In this document: positions 8,501-18,328 of the stretch, piece by piece
Position numbering within the stretch: the stretch's first letter is position 1
Layout of the letters: each line of letters opens with the position of its first letter
NCBI GenBank assembly: GCA_903832735.1
Contig: CAILCO010000110.1
Span: 1-53,734 of the forward strand
Direction: 5' to 3'
DNA from: an uncultured Sterolibacterium sp.
Lineage (GTDB): Bacteria > Pseudomonadota > Gammaproteobacteria > Burkholderiales > Rhodocyclaceae
Length of the DNA: 53,734 bases
Made by a program: the position numbers and the translations under genes
Notes under the pieces: generated by a model
The model's input: the letters and a program-made list of their open reading frames with translations, nothing else
Database searches by the model: none
What the model was told of the DNA's origin: nothing

Positions 8501-9568
8501 TCAGCTCTTGTCCTGCCACCCGGCGATGGCGGCGATGCGGCTGCCGCCGGTCAGTTTCTTTGATTTGCTGGCGGCCCTCGGTTTGGCATATCCCGGGTGT
8601 TTCTTCATGCGTGCGATGAGGATCTGCAGCATGTCCTTATAGCGCGGATCTTCCGCCAGCTCGAATTTTCCGCAAACGCAGTAGGTTTCGAGTCCGACCG
8701 GAATATAGGTAACGTTGAGTTCTGTTACTGCCGCACGCAAAGCGAACGCCACGTCGGCGGCGCCGGCGGCGACCGCGTTGGCCACGGCGGAGTGGGTAAA
8801 CTCTTCATGGCGATAGCCGCGGACCGCCTTGCTGTCGATACCCTTAACCCTGAGTATTTCGTCCAGCCTCAGGCGCGTGCCTGCCGTCTTCTGCCGGTTG
8901 ATGAAGCGAACATCGGGGCGAACCAGATCGTCGATGCCGCTGATCTTCAGCGGATTGCCCCGCGCAACGACCAGTCCCAGTTCGCGGCACATGATCGGCG
9001 CCACGAAGTAGTGCGGGTCGGACCACAGGGCTTGCATTTCCGGCTGGCCGGCGAGCATTTCGGGAAGGTGGAACCCGGCCATGTCCGCCTTTCCGGCAAG
9101 CAGGGCGTCGATGGCTTTTTGCGAACCCATGTTGCGGATCTCCCAGCCGGGCAACAAGCCCGCCTCGACGCAATCCTCGATGACCAGGTCGTGGCTGCAG
9201 GCCATGCTGATCCGGCGCGGCTCCGGCAAGAAGATGGCGCGAAAGCCATTTTCGAAAGTGGCCTGTTCCTGCTTGGTAGCGTACTGGAGGCGCCGGGTCA
9301 GATCATCGACCAGACTTTTCAACTGCTCACCGATGACGCTGAGTTTGCTGCCGTGCCCCTTGCTCTTGACGATGATCTGCTGCCCAAGTGCGGTCTCAGC
9401 CGCCTCGAGCTTTCCCCACACGGTGCGGTAGGAAAGCCCCAGCCTCTGGGCGGTCGCGCGGACCGTGCCGGTCGCGGCAATGCCATCGAGCAATTGGGCG
9501 ATCGCTGCCAGGTCGAGCGTTGCCCCGCCGATTTGCCAATCGAGTCCGATGCGAATTTCAAGAGTCAT
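8501..9568 (-). CDS. ModE-like HTH regulator fused to a periplasmic-binding-fold domain
   Basis: A 355-residue regulator. Residues 1-105 form a LysR/ModE-type winged helix (LDLAAIAQLLDGIAATGTVR, then LSYRTVWGKLEAAETALGQQ and the basic wing KSKGHGSKL). Residues 115-330 are a substrate-binding-protein-like domain (ISMACSHDLVIEDCVEAGLL, then DALLAGKADMAGFHLPE and FINRQKTAGTRLRLDEIL). This is the domain type also found fused to MoeA-like proteins, and related regulators sense molybdate, tungstate or small anions. The Lys-rich tail is unusual. It faces away from bcrCBAD across a 308-bp gap and could control the reductase genes or Mo/W uptake; the ligand is not determinable here. Confidence 0.8.
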   Translation of the reverse strand: MTLEIRIGLDWQIGGATLDLAAIAQLLDGIAATGTVRATAQRLGLSYRTVWGKLEAAETALGQQIIVKSKGHGSKLSVIGEQLKSLVDDLTRRLQYATKQEQATFENGFRAIFLPEPRRISMACSHDLVIEDCVEAGLLPGWEIRNMGSQKAIDALLAGKADMAGFHLPEMLAGQPEMQALWSDPHYFVAPIMCRELGLVVARGNPLKISGIDDLVRPDVRFINRQKTAGTRLRLDEILRVKGIDSKAVRGYRHEEFTHSAVANAVAAGAADVAFALRAAVTELNVTYIPVGLETYCVCGKFELAEDPRYKDMLQILIARMKKHPGYAKPRAASKSKKLTGGSRIAAIAGWQDKS

Positions 9569-9876
9569 ATATGAAACTATTAACTTATTGAAGTGTCAAT
9601 ATCGCTAGATTATATTGCGGCCGCGCCAACTATTGCCGAAATATCTAATCCGGCTGAACGATGCACAATAATGCATTGATATATGCAAACGGGAGACATA
9701 TTGCATCATTCGATTTATACCCGCATACTGATTCCGTAGTTCATTTTTGCGCAAGGCTGATGAATGAATCTGGCCATCGGTCAGGATCGACCTCAGCAGT
9801 CTTCCCGGTTTCAAGCTGCGAGCTTGCGTCCAGAAATAATGCCTGGCCGCCCATCACACGAGAGGAGCACCGTTAA
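9569..9876. promoter_or_regulatory. AT-rich divergent intergenic region between regulator and bcrC
   Basis: This gap is clearly more AT-rich than its surroundings and must hold the promoters of the regulator (reverse) and of bcrCBAD (forward). It contains GATTATATTGCGGC at 9608-9621, which recurs with one change at 15965-15978 upstream of the TonB/WtpA pair. GAGAGGAG near 9860 is the bcrC ribosome-binding site. A short open frame here (9661-9876) has no coding character. Confidence 0.5.
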
Positions 9877-11049
9877 ATGGTCCCGACACTGAAGGACATC
9901 ATGGCCCGATGCGAAGCGCTATTCGAGGATCTGCATTTCAACGCGGTCAAGGAATGGAAGGCGGCAGTCCCCGGGCGCAAGGCGATCGGTTTCATGCCGG
10001 TGTATGTGCCACGGGAGATCGTGCACGCCGCAGGCATGCTGCCGGTCGGGATCTTCGGCGGCGGCGACCAGATGGAGGTGATCCAGGGCGACGCCTATTA
10101 TCAAAGCTACATCTGCCGCATCCCGCGCTCGACCCTGGAAATGGGCCTGACCGGCCGGCTCGACTGCCTGGACGGCATGCTCTTCCCGTCGCTGTGCGAC
10201 GTCATACGCAACCTCTCGGGAATGTGGCAGGTTCTGTTCAAGGACAAGTACGTCCGCTACATCGACGTCCCGCACAACTACCTCGATAGTGTCGGTGGCG
10301 AATTCTACATCCAGGAGATGCAGACCCTGCGCGAGGATCTGGGCAGGATCGCTGGCAAGCCGATAAGCGACGAGGCGCTGAATGCCTCGATCGCGGTCTA
10401 CAACGAGAATCGCCGCGCGGTCCAGGACCTGTACGCCTACCGCGCCCAGAAACCCTGGCAGGCGCCGACCGCGGAGGTATACCTGGTGATCCGCGCCGGC
10501 ATGGTGCTGCCGCCCGAAGAGCATACGCCGCTGGTCCGAGCTTACCTCGCGGCGGTCGACCTGGAGGATAGACCGAAGCGCGACAAGGCGCGCGTGGTCC
10601 TCACCGGTTCGTTCTGCGAGCAACCGCCCCTTTCCCTGATCAAATCGATCGAAATGGCCGGCTGCTACGTGGTCGATGATGATTTCGGCCTGATCATGCG
10701 CTGGCTGCTCGACGAAGTTCCCGCCGACGGCAACCCGCTCGAGGAACTTTCCAAGGCCTATCTGCACCGTTCGGCGCAGCAAGCCTCGAAGTTCGACGAG
10801 AAGAAAGAAGACAAGGGCAAGTATCTGCTGCACCAGATCAAGCAGGGCGGCGCCGAGGGCGTGATCTTCGCCGCCGCTTCATTCTGCGATCCGGCCTTGC
10901 TCGAGCGGCCGATGCTGCAGGACATCCTCAGCAAGCAGAAGATTCCCTACACCGCGTTCAAGTTCGCGGAAAACACCGGCCAGATGGCCCCGATCCGCGA
11001 GCAGGCCGGTACTTTCGCCGACTCGATCAAACTCTGGAGCGACGCATGA
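9877..11049 (+). CDS. bcrC: Benzoyl-CoA reductase subunit C
   Basis: A 390-residue subunit of class I, ATP-dependent benzoyl-CoA reductase, which reduces the aromatic ring to a cyclic dienoyl-CoA in the cytoplasm. It belongs to the 2-hydroxyacyl-CoA dehydratase fold: IGFMPVYVPREIVHAAGMLP near residue 37, Fe-S/active-site Cys in YICRIPRSTLE and SLCDVIRN, and a late Cys in AASFCDPALLE. The next gene overlaps by ATGA, and two ATPase subunits follow. Those two ATPases distinguish this set from a hydroxyacyl-CoA dehydratase, which has one. The start has GAGAGGAG nine bases upstream. Confidence 0.9.
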   Translation: MVPTLKDIMARCEALFEDLHFNAVKEWKAAVPGRKAIGFMPVYVPREIVHAAGMLPVGIFGGGDQMEVIQGDAYYQSYICRIPRSTLEMGLTGRLDCLDGMLFPSLCDVIRNLSGMWQVLFKDKYVRYIDVPHNYLDSVGGEFYIQEMQTLREDLGRIAGKPISDEALNASIAVYNENRRAVQDLYAYRAQKPWQAPTAEVYLVIRAGMVLPPEEHTPLVRAYLAAVDLEDRPKRDKARVVLTGSFCEQPPLSLIKSIEMAGCYVVDDDFGLIMRWLLDEVPADGNPLEELSKAYLHRSAQQASKFDEKKEDKGKYLLHQIKQGGAEGVIFAAASFCDPALLERPMLQDILSKQKIPYTAFKFAENTGQMAPIREQAGTFADSIKLWSDA

Positions 11050-12380
11050 ACACGACCATCCAAATGACGCCTGCCCAACCCGGCAAGAAGCCCGTGGCCG
11101 AGGTCCAGAAAGAGGACGCGATGTTGTTGCAGAAGGAGATGCTCAACGCCAACTACAAGGATCTCGCCAGCGCGCACGATCAAGGCAGGAAAGTCGCGGC
11201 GACCTTCGTGCCGGGCAATCTCAACGAACTGGTGATGTGCTTCGACTTCGCCCGCAGCCTACCCGAGACCAACGCGCTGCAGAACGGCATGCGCAAGAAG
11301 TCCGGCAAGTTGATCATGGATGCCGAGCGCGACGGCCACTCCGAGGACGTGTGCACCTACGTCAAGTCGGATCTGGGCATGATGCTCGGCGGCGAGATCG
11401 GCCCCACCGGAGAAAAGCTGCCCACGCCCGACCTGTTGCTGCTTTCCTATACCGGCTGCTTCACCTTCATGAAGTGGTTCGAGCTGATCCGGCAGAAATA
11501 CAACTGCGAAACGGTGATGCTGCACACGCCCTACCAGGGCGACGGAAAAATCACCCAGAGCATGCGCGACTACATCGTCAAGCAGTTGAAGGAAACCGTC
11601 ATACCGACGATGGAGCGCGTCTCGGGCGTGAAGTTCGACATCGACCGCTTGCGCCAGTACATGAGGGAATCGGCCAAGGCCGAGGACGACCTGGTGAAGG
11701 TTTTGCAATCGGCCAAGAACCGTCCCTCACCCATCGACGGCTACTTCGGCGCCGTGTATTACATCGGGCCGATCTTCACCGCCTTCCGCGGTTTGCCCGA
11801 GGCGACGCAATACTACGACGTATTGCGCCGCGAGATCGACGAGCGGGTGCGCAACAAGAAAGGCCCGATCACGCCGGATGGCGAAATGCTCGAAGAGAAA
11901 TACCGGCTGGTGGTCGAAGGTCCGCCCAACTGGACCAGCTTCCGCGATTTCTGGAAGATGTTCTACGACGAGGGCGCGGTAGTCGTCTCGAGCACCTACG
12001 CCAAGGTCGGCGGGGTCTACGATAACGGCTTCCGCCACGACGCCGATCATCCGCTGGAATCGCTCGCGGATTACTGCCTGGGCTGCTACACCAATCTGAG
12101 CTTTCCGCAGCGCATCGACATGATCTGCAAGTACATGGACGAGTACGAGGCCGACGGCCTGTTGATCAACTCGATCAAGAGCTGCAACAGCTTCTCCGCC
12201 GGACAACTGCTGATGCTCCGCGAAGTCGAGAAGCGCACCGGCAAGCCGGCCGCCTTCATCGAGTCCGATCTGGTCGATCCGCGCTATTTCTCCGGCGCGA
12301 ACATCAAGAACCGGCTGGAGTCGTATTTCCAGATGATCAAGCAGAAGCGCGCCGTTGCCGGCGTAGTCACTGCCCACTGA
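11046..12380 (+). CDS. bcrB: Benzoyl-CoA reductase subunit B
   Basis: A 444-residue second half of the ring-reducing heterodimer with BcrC. It shares the HgdB/HgdC fold: [40 protein letters not shown] and the Cys-containing [20 protein letters not shown] that should hold part of the Fe-S and substrate site. [20 protein letters not shown] is typical of the family C-terminal domain. Its ATG overlaps the bcrC stop, so expression is coupled. It is slightly longer than bcrC, as in the Thauera and Rhodopseudomonas enzymes. Confidence 0.9.
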   Translation: MNTTIQMTPAQPGKKPVAEVQKEDAMLLQKEMLNANYKDLASAHDQGRKVAATFVPGNLNELVMCFDFARSLPETNALQNGMRKKSGKLIMDAERDGHSEDVCTYVKSDLGMMLGGEIGPTGEKLPTPDLLLLSYTGCFTFMKWFELIRQKYNCETVMLHTPYQGDGKITQSMRDYIVKQLKETVIPTMERVSGVKFDIDRLRQYMRESAKAEDDLVKVLQSAKNRPSPIDGYFGAVYYIGPIFTAFRGLPEATQYYDVLRREIDERVRNKKGPITPDGEMLEEKYRLVVEGPPNWTSFRDFWKMFYDEGAVVVSSTYAKVGGVYDNGFRHDADHPLESLADYCLGCYTNLSFPQRIDMICKYMDEYEADGLLINSIKSCNSFSAGQLLMLREVEKRTGKPAAFIESDLVDPRYFSGANIKNRLESYFQMIKQKRAVAGVVTAH

Positions 12381-12397
12381 GCCGCCAGGAGACAGAT

Positions 12398-13738
12398 ATG
12401 CGTTGTTTCATCGGCATCGACCTCGGCTCCACCACGACCAAAGCGGTGGCGATCGACGAGCATCAAAACATCATCGGCCGCGGCATCACCAACTCGCGCT
12501 CGAACTACGACACGGCAGCGAAGATCGCCAAGCAGGAGGCGCTGGTCAACGCGCGCTTCTACCTGTTCCGCCAGGCGCTCTCGCAGTCCTCTGCGTTGAA
12601 CGGCGCGCTGGAGGAATTCCTCGCCCAACTCGAGCGCGATTTCCGGCTGGAGCAATTCCTGGTGCAGTTCACCGACCTGGAAGCCACCTGCCAGCGCAAT
12701 GCCGAGGGCGAGCGCTTCGGCGATGCCAGCAAGGCGGTGCTCAGCGCGCTGAGCGAATTGTTCCAGCGGCTGCGCATCGAGGCCCCGACGCTGTTCGCTC
12801 CGGGAGCCAAACGCCGGTCGGACTTCTTCCGCGACATTGCCGGCAGCCGCTATCTTGCGCTCGGCGAAGAGGTCGCCAAGGAGGGCGGGATACGCTACGA
12901 CATGCTGCTCAACGTCTTCGACCGTTCCATTATCGAAGTCGAGAACCGCGACTATGGCAGCGCCATCAGCGCCAATCTGCTCGCCGCCCTGGACCGTACC
13001 TTCATTGCGCTGCCCGAGACCGCGAGCCGCGCCGACGCGATACGCGCGCCGATCCGCTCGGTGCTGGATACCGTGCTGGAAGAAACCTACGTCATCGGCA
13101 CCGGTTACGGCCGCGCCCGGCTGCCCTTTTCCAAGGAGCACATCCGCTCGGAGATACTCTGCCATGGCCTGGGCGCGCACATGATGCACGCGGGCACCGC
13201 GACCGTGCTCGACATCGGCGGCCAGGATACCAAGGCGATTCAGGTGGACCAGCACGGCATCGTCGAGAGCTTCCAGATGAACGACCGCTGCGCCGCCGGC
13301 TGCGGTCGTTACCTGGGCTATATCGCCGACGAAATGAACATGGGCCTGCATGAGTTGGGCCCCCTGGCGATGAAAGCCACCAAGAAAGTTCGGATCAACT
13401 CGACCTGCACGGTGTTCGCCGGTGCGGAACTGCGCGATCGGTTGTCTCTGGGCGAGAAACGGGAAGACATCATGGCCGGCTTGCACCGCGCCATCATCCT
13501 CCGCGCGATGTCCATCCTGGCGCGCTCCGGCGGCATCCGCAACGAATTCACGTTCACCGGCGGGGTGGCGAAGAACGAAGCCGCGGTGAAGGCGCTCAAG
13601 GATCTGGTCTTTGAAAACTACGGCGAAATGACCCTGAACATCAATCCGGATTCCATCTTTACCGGGGCGCTCGGCGGGGCGACGTTCGCCTACCGCGCGG
13701 TGGTCGAAGAAGGCAAAACTGCGGAGGCACGCGAATGA
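12398..13738 (+). CDS. bcrA: Benzoyl-CoA reductase ATPase subunit A
   Basis: A 446-residue ATP-hydrolysing subunit of the ASKHA/BcrAD family that drives low-potential electrons into BcrBC. Phosphate-1 motif [16 protein letters not shown] is at residues 5-20, phosphate-2 [12 protein letters not shown] is near 270, and the adenosine segment is [11 protein letters not shown]. The Cys that bridge a [4Fe-4S] cluster between the two ATPase subunits are in [13 protein letters not shown] and NSTCTVFAG. The about 150-residue insertion after the first motif makes it larger than its partner BcrD, as in the Thauera-type enzyme. Its gene is 17 bp after bcrB and overlaps bcrD. Confidence 0.92.
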   Translation: MRCFIGIDLGSTTTKAVAIDEHQNIIGRGITNSRSNYDTAAKIAKQEALVNARFYLFRQALSQSSALNGALEEFLAQLERDFRLEQFLVQFTDLEATCQRNAEGERFGDASKAVLSALSELFQRLRIEAPTLFAPGAKRRSDFFRDIAGSRYLALGEEVAKEGGIRYDMLLNVFDRSIIEVENRDYGSAISANLLAALDRTFIALPETASRADAIRAPIRSVLDTVLEETYVIGTGYGRARLPFSKEHIRSEILCHGLGAHMMHAGTATVLDIGGQDTKAIQVDQHGIVESFQMNDRCAAGCGRYLGYIADEMNMGLHELGPLAMKATKKVRINSTCTVFAGAELRDRLSLGEKREDIMAGLHRAIILRAMSILARSGGIRNEFTFTGGVAKNEAAVKALKDLVFENYGEMTLNINPDSIFTGALGGATFAYRAVVEEGKTAEARE

Positions 13739-14580
13739 CAATTACCACGATAGGCATCGACATCGGCTCGGGCGCCGTCAAGACGGTTTTGTTCCGGCAG
13801 GACGGCGGCAACATCGAGTGGCTGGCCAAGCGCGTCGAGCGCATCCGCAGCCGCGACCCGCAGGAACTCGCGCTGGCGGGCTACAACGAAGTCCTCGAGG
13901 AAGCGAAGTTGAAGCCCGCCGACTTGCAGTATGTCGCCACGACCGGCGAAGGCGAGAACGTCAAGTTCGCCACCGGGCACTTCTATTCGATGACCACCCA
14001 CGCCCGCGGCGCCATTTACCTCTGTCCCGAGGCCCGTGCCGTGATCGACATCGGCGCCTTGAACGGCCGCGCCATCTTCATCGACGAGCGCGGCAAGGTG
14101 CTCGCCTCGAAGATGACCAGTCAGTGCGCCTCGGGCTCGGGCCAATTTCTCGAAAACATCGCCCGTTATCTCGGCGTGGCGATCGAGGAGATCGGCCCCT
14201 TGTCGCAGTCCTCGAAGGATCCGGAAAAGCCCAGCTCGATCTGCGCCGTGCTCGCCGAGACGGACGTCATCAACATGGTTTCGCGCGGCATCGCCACTCA
14301 GGACATCCTTAAAGGCATTCATCTCTCGATGGCCTCGCGCCTGGCGAAGCTGTTGAAAGTCACCGGCATCAATCAGGGCACGGTGCTGCTCACCGGTGGG
14401 CTGGCGTTGGACACCGGCCTGCTCGCCGCACTCCGGGAGGAACTGGTGAACGAGAAGATCACCGGGATCGAGGCCCGGAACCATACCGATTCGATCAGCG
14501 CCGGCGCGATCGGGGCGGCCCTCTGGGGTGCGTTCCGCTTCGATCGCTTGCGCCAGTTAGAGCAACGGGCAGCAGCCTGA
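13735..14580 (+). CDS. bcrD: Benzoyl-CoA reductase ATPase subunit D
   Basis: A 281-residue partner of BcrA. It has [16 protein letters not shown] (residues 4-19), [16 protein letters not shown] as phosphate-2, cluster Cys in [14 protein letters not shown] and [12 protein letters not shown], and [15 protein letters not shown]. The second motif has GALNG where many relatives have GGQDS, a change worth checking for effects on nucleotide handling. It overlaps bcrA (ATGA) and ends the reductase set; the acetyltransferase begins 18 bp on. No dienoyl-CoA hydratase, hydrolase or ferredoxin gene is beside it, unlike many bcr clusters. Confidence 0.9.
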   Translation: MTITTIGIDIGSGAVKTVLFRQDGGNIEWLAKRVERIRSRDPQELALAGYNEVLEEAKLKPADLQYVATTGEGENVKFATGHFYSMTTHARGAIYLCPEARAVIDIGALNGRAIFIDERGKVLASKMTSQCASGSGQFLENIARYLGVAIEEIGPLSQSSKDPEKPSSICAVLAETDVINMVSRGIATQDILKGIHLSMASRLAKLLKVTGINQGTVLLTGGLALDTGLLAALREELVNEKITGIEARNHTDSISAGAIGAALWGAFRFDRLRQLEQRAAA

Positions 14581-14598
14581 CACTTGAGGATAACCCCA

Positions 14599-15627
14599 GT
14601 GGACAACATCAATACGCAACCAGGAAGCAACGTGACGATACGTCGGCTCACGGCGCAGGACTTCGACGCGGTCATCACCATGGATGCGGCGGCCGTCGGC
14701 CATCCGCGCACTTCCTATTTCGAGCGTCGTCTGAAGACTGCGCTGGCACAGCCCGAGCTGTACGTCCAGTTCGGTGCCGAGCGCGACGGCAGACTGATCG
14801 GATTCATGATGGCGCGCCAATTGCAGGGACAGTTCGGCCGCGCCGAACCGGCACTGCGACTCGAAGCGATCGGAGCGGCAGCGGATGAGCGCGGGCAGCG
14901 CATCGGTTCGGCGTTGCTGTCCAAGCTGGAAGACGAAGCAAGACGCCTGGCGATCGCCGAAATCCGCACCACGGCATCCTGGCGCGATCATACGATCATG
15001 CAGTTTCTCAATCGCGCAGGGTTCGAACTCGGCGGCGATCTGGCTATCGAGTGCCTGCTCGGTGAGCAGAGGTTGGAGACTGCCGACGCAGATCAAGTCC
15101 TTGCCCCGGCGCATCTCACGGGATTTTCGAGTACCGAGACCGATTACAGCCAGACCAGGGAAAATGATTTCGAGGCGCTCGCACGCGACAAGGTGGACCT
15201 GCGTACCTTGAAGGCCGAAGACCTGTACGACATCGTCCGCATCGACAAGATGATCACCGGCCACCGACGGGAGGCCTATATCTATGAACTGGTCGACGAG
15301 GCAATGGTCGATTCCGCCGTACGTGTTTCGCTGGTCGCGCGAGTCGATGGCCTCGCCGTCGGTTTCGTCATGGCGCGTGCCGACTTTGGCGATTATGGTC
15401 GCGCCGAGCCTGTTGCCGTGTTGGACACGATAGGCGTAAACCCCGAATATGCGCGCCAGGGTGTCGGCCATGCGCTGCTCTCACAGCTGTTCGTGAATCT
15501 CGATGGACTGCGTGTCGAGCGGGTCGAGACTGTCGTCGCGCGCCATGACTTTCAACTGCTCGGGTTCTTCTACGATCTTGGCTTCAAGCCCTCGCAACGG
15601 CTCGGCTTCGTCAAGCGCGTAGCTTGA
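14599..15627 (+). CDS. Tandem GNAT N-acetyltransferase
   Basis: A protein of about 342 residues with two GNAT domains: residues about 13-160 (VTIRRLTAQDFDAVITMDAA, acetyl-CoA loop ADERGQRIGSALLSKLE) and about 195-335 (VDLRTLKAEDLYDIVRIDKM, loop NPEYARQGVGHALLSQLF). Both acetyl-CoA loops (R/Q-x-x-G-x-G/A) look intact. I chose GTG 14599 because GAGGA lies at a good distance; a TTG at 14584 would add five residues. It closely follows bcrD, probably in the same operon. Protein acetyltransferases regulate aromatic CoA ligases in some anaerobic degraders, so a control role is plausible but inferred. Confidence 0.8.
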   Translation: MDNINTQPGSNVTIRRLTAQDFDAVITMDAAAVGHPRTSYFERRLKTALAQPELYVQFGAERDGRLIGFMMARQLQGQFGRAEPALRLEAIGAAADERGQRIGSALLSKLEDEARRLAIAEIRTTASWRDHTIMQFLNRAGFELGGDLAIECLLGEQRLETADADQVLAPAHLTGFSSTETDYSQTRENDFEALARDKVDLRTLKAEDLYDIVRIDKMITGHRREAYIYELVDEAMVDSAVRVSLVARVDGLAVGFVMARADFGDYGRAEPVAVLDTIGVNPEYARQGVGHALLSQLFVNLDGLRVERVETVVARHDFQLLGFFYDLGFKPSQRLGFVKRVA

Positions 15628-16130
15628 GTCTGGCAGGGCTCTTGTGCCAGCGAAGTAGGCGCCAGGGTCTCTTGGCGATTCCGCTTCGCTCCCTTTAAAA
15701 ACCTTGATGCACGGCCTCGCGCTCCCGCTCGGAAGCGCGCAGCCGCTTCACGACATCGTGCATTGAAGCCATTACCAGCGGCAACATCAACCGGCGCGGC
15801 TGAGGGTGATTGCCGCCAGGGAAATAAGATGCGCTGGTCATACACAGCGATCAATTTCCGCTGTTGGCGAACGATCCTGGCGACCTGCTGTTACCCTCGA
15901 TGCATATGCCGGCGTCAAGTGCTGGATATGCAATTGCTGCCTTATTGAATTAGTGATGTTGCTCGACTATATTGCGGCTTCGTTAATTCCCGGGTGCCTG
16001 CAGGTATTGCATGACCGCATGCGTAATGGCGGAATTGCACGCCAGGCCATGAGGCACCTTCCTTTCGCTTTTTCCCATCATTGAACCGGTGAGAGATATC
16101 CCTGAAGCAACTACTTTAATAGGCACCCAG
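15628..16130. promoter_or_regulatory. Intergenic region upstream of the TonB/WtpA pair
   Basis: About 500 bp without a convincing gene. It contains CTTGTGCCAGC at 15641 with flanks that match 7268-7289 at 19 of 22 positions, and GACTATATTGCGGC at 15965-15978, which matches 9608-9621 with one change. The latter has a ModE-like TATATT core and is a candidate operator for the TonB receptor gene. Short open frames here show no coding character. Confidence 0.4.
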
Positions 16131-18311
16131 ATGAAGAATTCGAATTACCGGAACGCCAGGCAACTGGCGATGTTGATCCCGGGCTTGCTCGGTGGAATGG
16201 CCTATGGCCAGGATACGACCTTGCCCACCGCTACCGTCGTGGTCACGGGCTCTTTGCTGAAGCCTGGCAACGAAGGCAGCGCTGAACAAGCCTATCGGGT
16301 CCCGTCGGTGTATTCGCGGGGCCCGCTGGGCTCGGCGAAACTTCAGGATATTCCGAATTCAATGATGCTTCTGCCGGAAGCCTTGATCGAAAATACGCAG
16401 GCGACGAGCGTCAAGGAAGCCTTGAAATATATTCCGTTGGCGCAGTTCCAGGAGCAGCAGGGCTCCGAGGTCCTGCGTCCGGCAACCCGCGGCATGCAGG
16501 GCAGCAACTATCAGAATACCCGCCTGGACGGGATGACCATCTTCGTGACCGGCGCCAATGCGCTGGAGCAACTCCAGCAGATCGAAGTTTTCAGCGGCCT
16601 GCCTGCCGCAGTCTACGGCCCAGCCAACCCCGCGGGCACATTCAACTTCGTGAGCAAACGGCCAACCAGCGAGCCTTTGCGCCGGGTGAATGTCGGCTAC
16701 GATTCTTCCAGCATATTCACCGGCCACGCCGATCTTGGCGGCAAGCTTGGCGACAGCGATGTCGTCGGCTACCGCCTCAATCTGCTCGATGCCAATGGCA
16801 CGGCCTTCGTCGCCAACAGCGAACTCGATCGCAAACTGGCGAGCCTAGCCGTCGATGTGCATCCGTCGCGCGATACCACGTTCGAGTTCAACCTCAGCAG
16901 TTATGACCTGACGCAACTGGGCTATCCGGGTTGGTTCACCTACAGTCAGGCCATTACCTTGCCGAATGCACCGGATCCGAAAAAGGTCGGCTATGGCCAG
17001 AGCTACGCCGGGGTCGATATGAGAAATCAATCCGCGAGCATCCGCCTGCTCCAGGACCTTGGATCAGGCTGGCGTCTGGTGCTGGGCGGCCTCAGCCAAG
17101 GGGTCGACCGGAACATCAATACGCCGGTGAATGTCATCACCAACAGCAACGGCGCCTATACCTCGTCGCTGGCCAACGGATTCGCGCCGCATTTCGGGAC
17201 CACCAGCAATATCGCCTATCTAAACGGCGCATTCAAAACTGGCGAGATCGGTCACGATCTCACGCTGGGCAGCACCGGCTTCAGGGCTATCACCAAATCC
17301 GCTCTCAACACCCCGACTGCGGCAAACGTTCTGCTTGGCACCGCGAGCATTGCCAATCCTGTTGTCTTTGCGCAGCCCGCGGCTGGTTTCCCGGACGTTG
17401 CCGACCAATACAGATCCTCTATCGCGTCCCAACAGGGCATCAACATCAGCGACACGATCACTTTTTCCAAGGAATGGTCTGTCAAGCTGGCCCTCAGTCA
17501 GGACTGGATGAAGACCGCGAGCTTCGGCAAGACCGGTGCACAGACCTCGTACTATACGGCCAACGGTCTGAGCCCCATGCCCAGCTTGATCTATAAGCCC
17601 CGCGAAAACGTGACCACCTATCTGACTTATGCAAGCAGTTTGCAGCAGGGCGATATCGCGACCACCGGCCTCAATGCAAACCAGGGAATGCCGCCTTACC
17701 GCAGCAAGCAATGGGAGGCGGGTCTCAAGGTCGCCTTGTCGAAACTGGACCTGTCGCTGGCCGTGTTCCAGCTTGAGCGGCCCTTCGCACCGCTGGCTTC
17801 GTCAGGCAGCGTTGCTCAAACCGAATCTGGCCTGCAAGTCAACAAAGGCATCGAGGCCACCGCTGTCGGCGAGATCAGCGAGCACCTGGTCGTATACGGC
17901 GGCATCACGCTGCTGAATCCGATCATGGAGACCACCGGCAATTCGCTGACGAACAATACGCAATACGTCGGCATGCCCAAGGTCAAGTCCAATCTGCTGT
18001 TCGAATACCGCGTGCCAGCGACGCCGGGCTTGGTCGTCAGCTTCGATTGGCAATATACCGCCAAGCGCCCGGGCGACGACACCAACATGTTCTGGACGCC
18101 CAGTTACAACGTTGTCGATCTGGGCGCTCGTTACCTGACGCGCATCCAAGGCAAGGATACGACCCTGCGCCTTGCGCTGAACAACCTGAGCGACACACAT
18201 TATTGGTCGACGATAGGTCCGAGCACCATTACCGGCGCCAATTCCGGCAGCATGACGGCGCACCTTGGCGCGCCGCGCATCCTGGCGGCATCGGCGTCGA
18301 TCGACTTTTGA
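16131..18311 (+). CDS. TonB-dependent siderophore-type receptor, candidate Mo/W uptake
   Basis: A 726-residue outer-membrane receptor. A signal peptide (AMLIPGLLGGMAYGQ) is followed by a FhuA/siderophore-type plug: QDIPNSMMLLPEALIENTQA, PATRGMQGSNYQNTRLDGM, LQQIEVFSGLPAAVYGPANP and GTFNFVSKRPT. The barrel then runs to the terminal ILAASASIDF. I prefer the ATG at 16131, which gives a clean leader, over an in-frame GTG at 16089. The WtpA-like binding protein gene starts 17 bp downstream, so the pair is probably one operon. From that link I infer transport of a molybdate or tungstate chelate; the receptor alone could equally bind an iron siderophore. Confidence 0.85.
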   Translation: MKNSNYRNARQLAMLIPGLLGGMAYGQDTTLPTATVVVTGSLLKPGNEGSAEQAYRVPSVYSRGPLGSAKLQDIPNSMMLLPEALIENTQATSVKEALKYIPLAQFQEQQGSEVLRPATRGMQGSNYQNTRLDGMTIFVTGANALEQLQQIEVFSGLPAAVYGPANPAGTFNFVSKRPTSEPLRRVNVGYDSSSIFTGHADLGGKLGDSDVVGYRLNLLDANGTAFVANSELDRKLASLAVDVHPSRDTTFEFNLSSYDLTQLGYPGWFTYSQAITLPNAPDPKKVGYGQSYAGVDMRNQSASIRLLQDLGSGWRLVLGGLSQGVDRNINTPVNVITNSNGAYTSSLANGFAPHFGTTSNIAYLNGAFKTGEIGHDLTLGSTGFRAITKSALNTPTAANVLLGTASIANPVVFAQPAAGFPDVADQYRSSIASQQGINISDTITFSKEWSVKLALSQDWMKTASFGKTGAQTSYYTANGLSPMPSLIYKPRENVTTYLTYASSLQQGDIATTGLNANQGMPPYRSKQWEAGLKVALSKLDLSLAVFQLERPFAPLASSGSVAQTESGLQVNKGIEATAVGEISEHLVVYGGITLLNPIMETTGNSLTNNTQYVGMPKVKSNLLFEYRVPATPGLVVSFDWQYTAKRPGDDTNMFWTPSYNVVDLGARYLTRIQGKDTTLRLALNNLSDTHYWSTIGPSTITGANSGSMTAHLGAPRILAASASIDF

Positions 18312-18328
18312 AGCAGGGAGAACAGCAA

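Noticed and set aside
9661-9876. 71-codon forward frame before bcrC
   Set aside because: No ribosome site, AT-rich and promoter-like, ends exactly at the bcrC leader; no family resemblance.
9877-12380. 2-hydroxyacyl-CoA dehydratase instead of benzoyl-CoA reductase
   Set aside because: The dehydratases use one homodimeric activator of about 260 residues; here two different ATPase subunits, one of 446 residues, follow in bcrCBAD order.
12284-13741. Long reverse frame opposite bcrA
   Set aside because: No recognizable family, and it contradicts the tightly overlapping bcrCBAD arrangement.
15763-16084. Small forward frames upstream of the TonB receptor
   Set aside because: Overlapping short frames without ribosome sites or coding bias; the region is better explained as a promoter.
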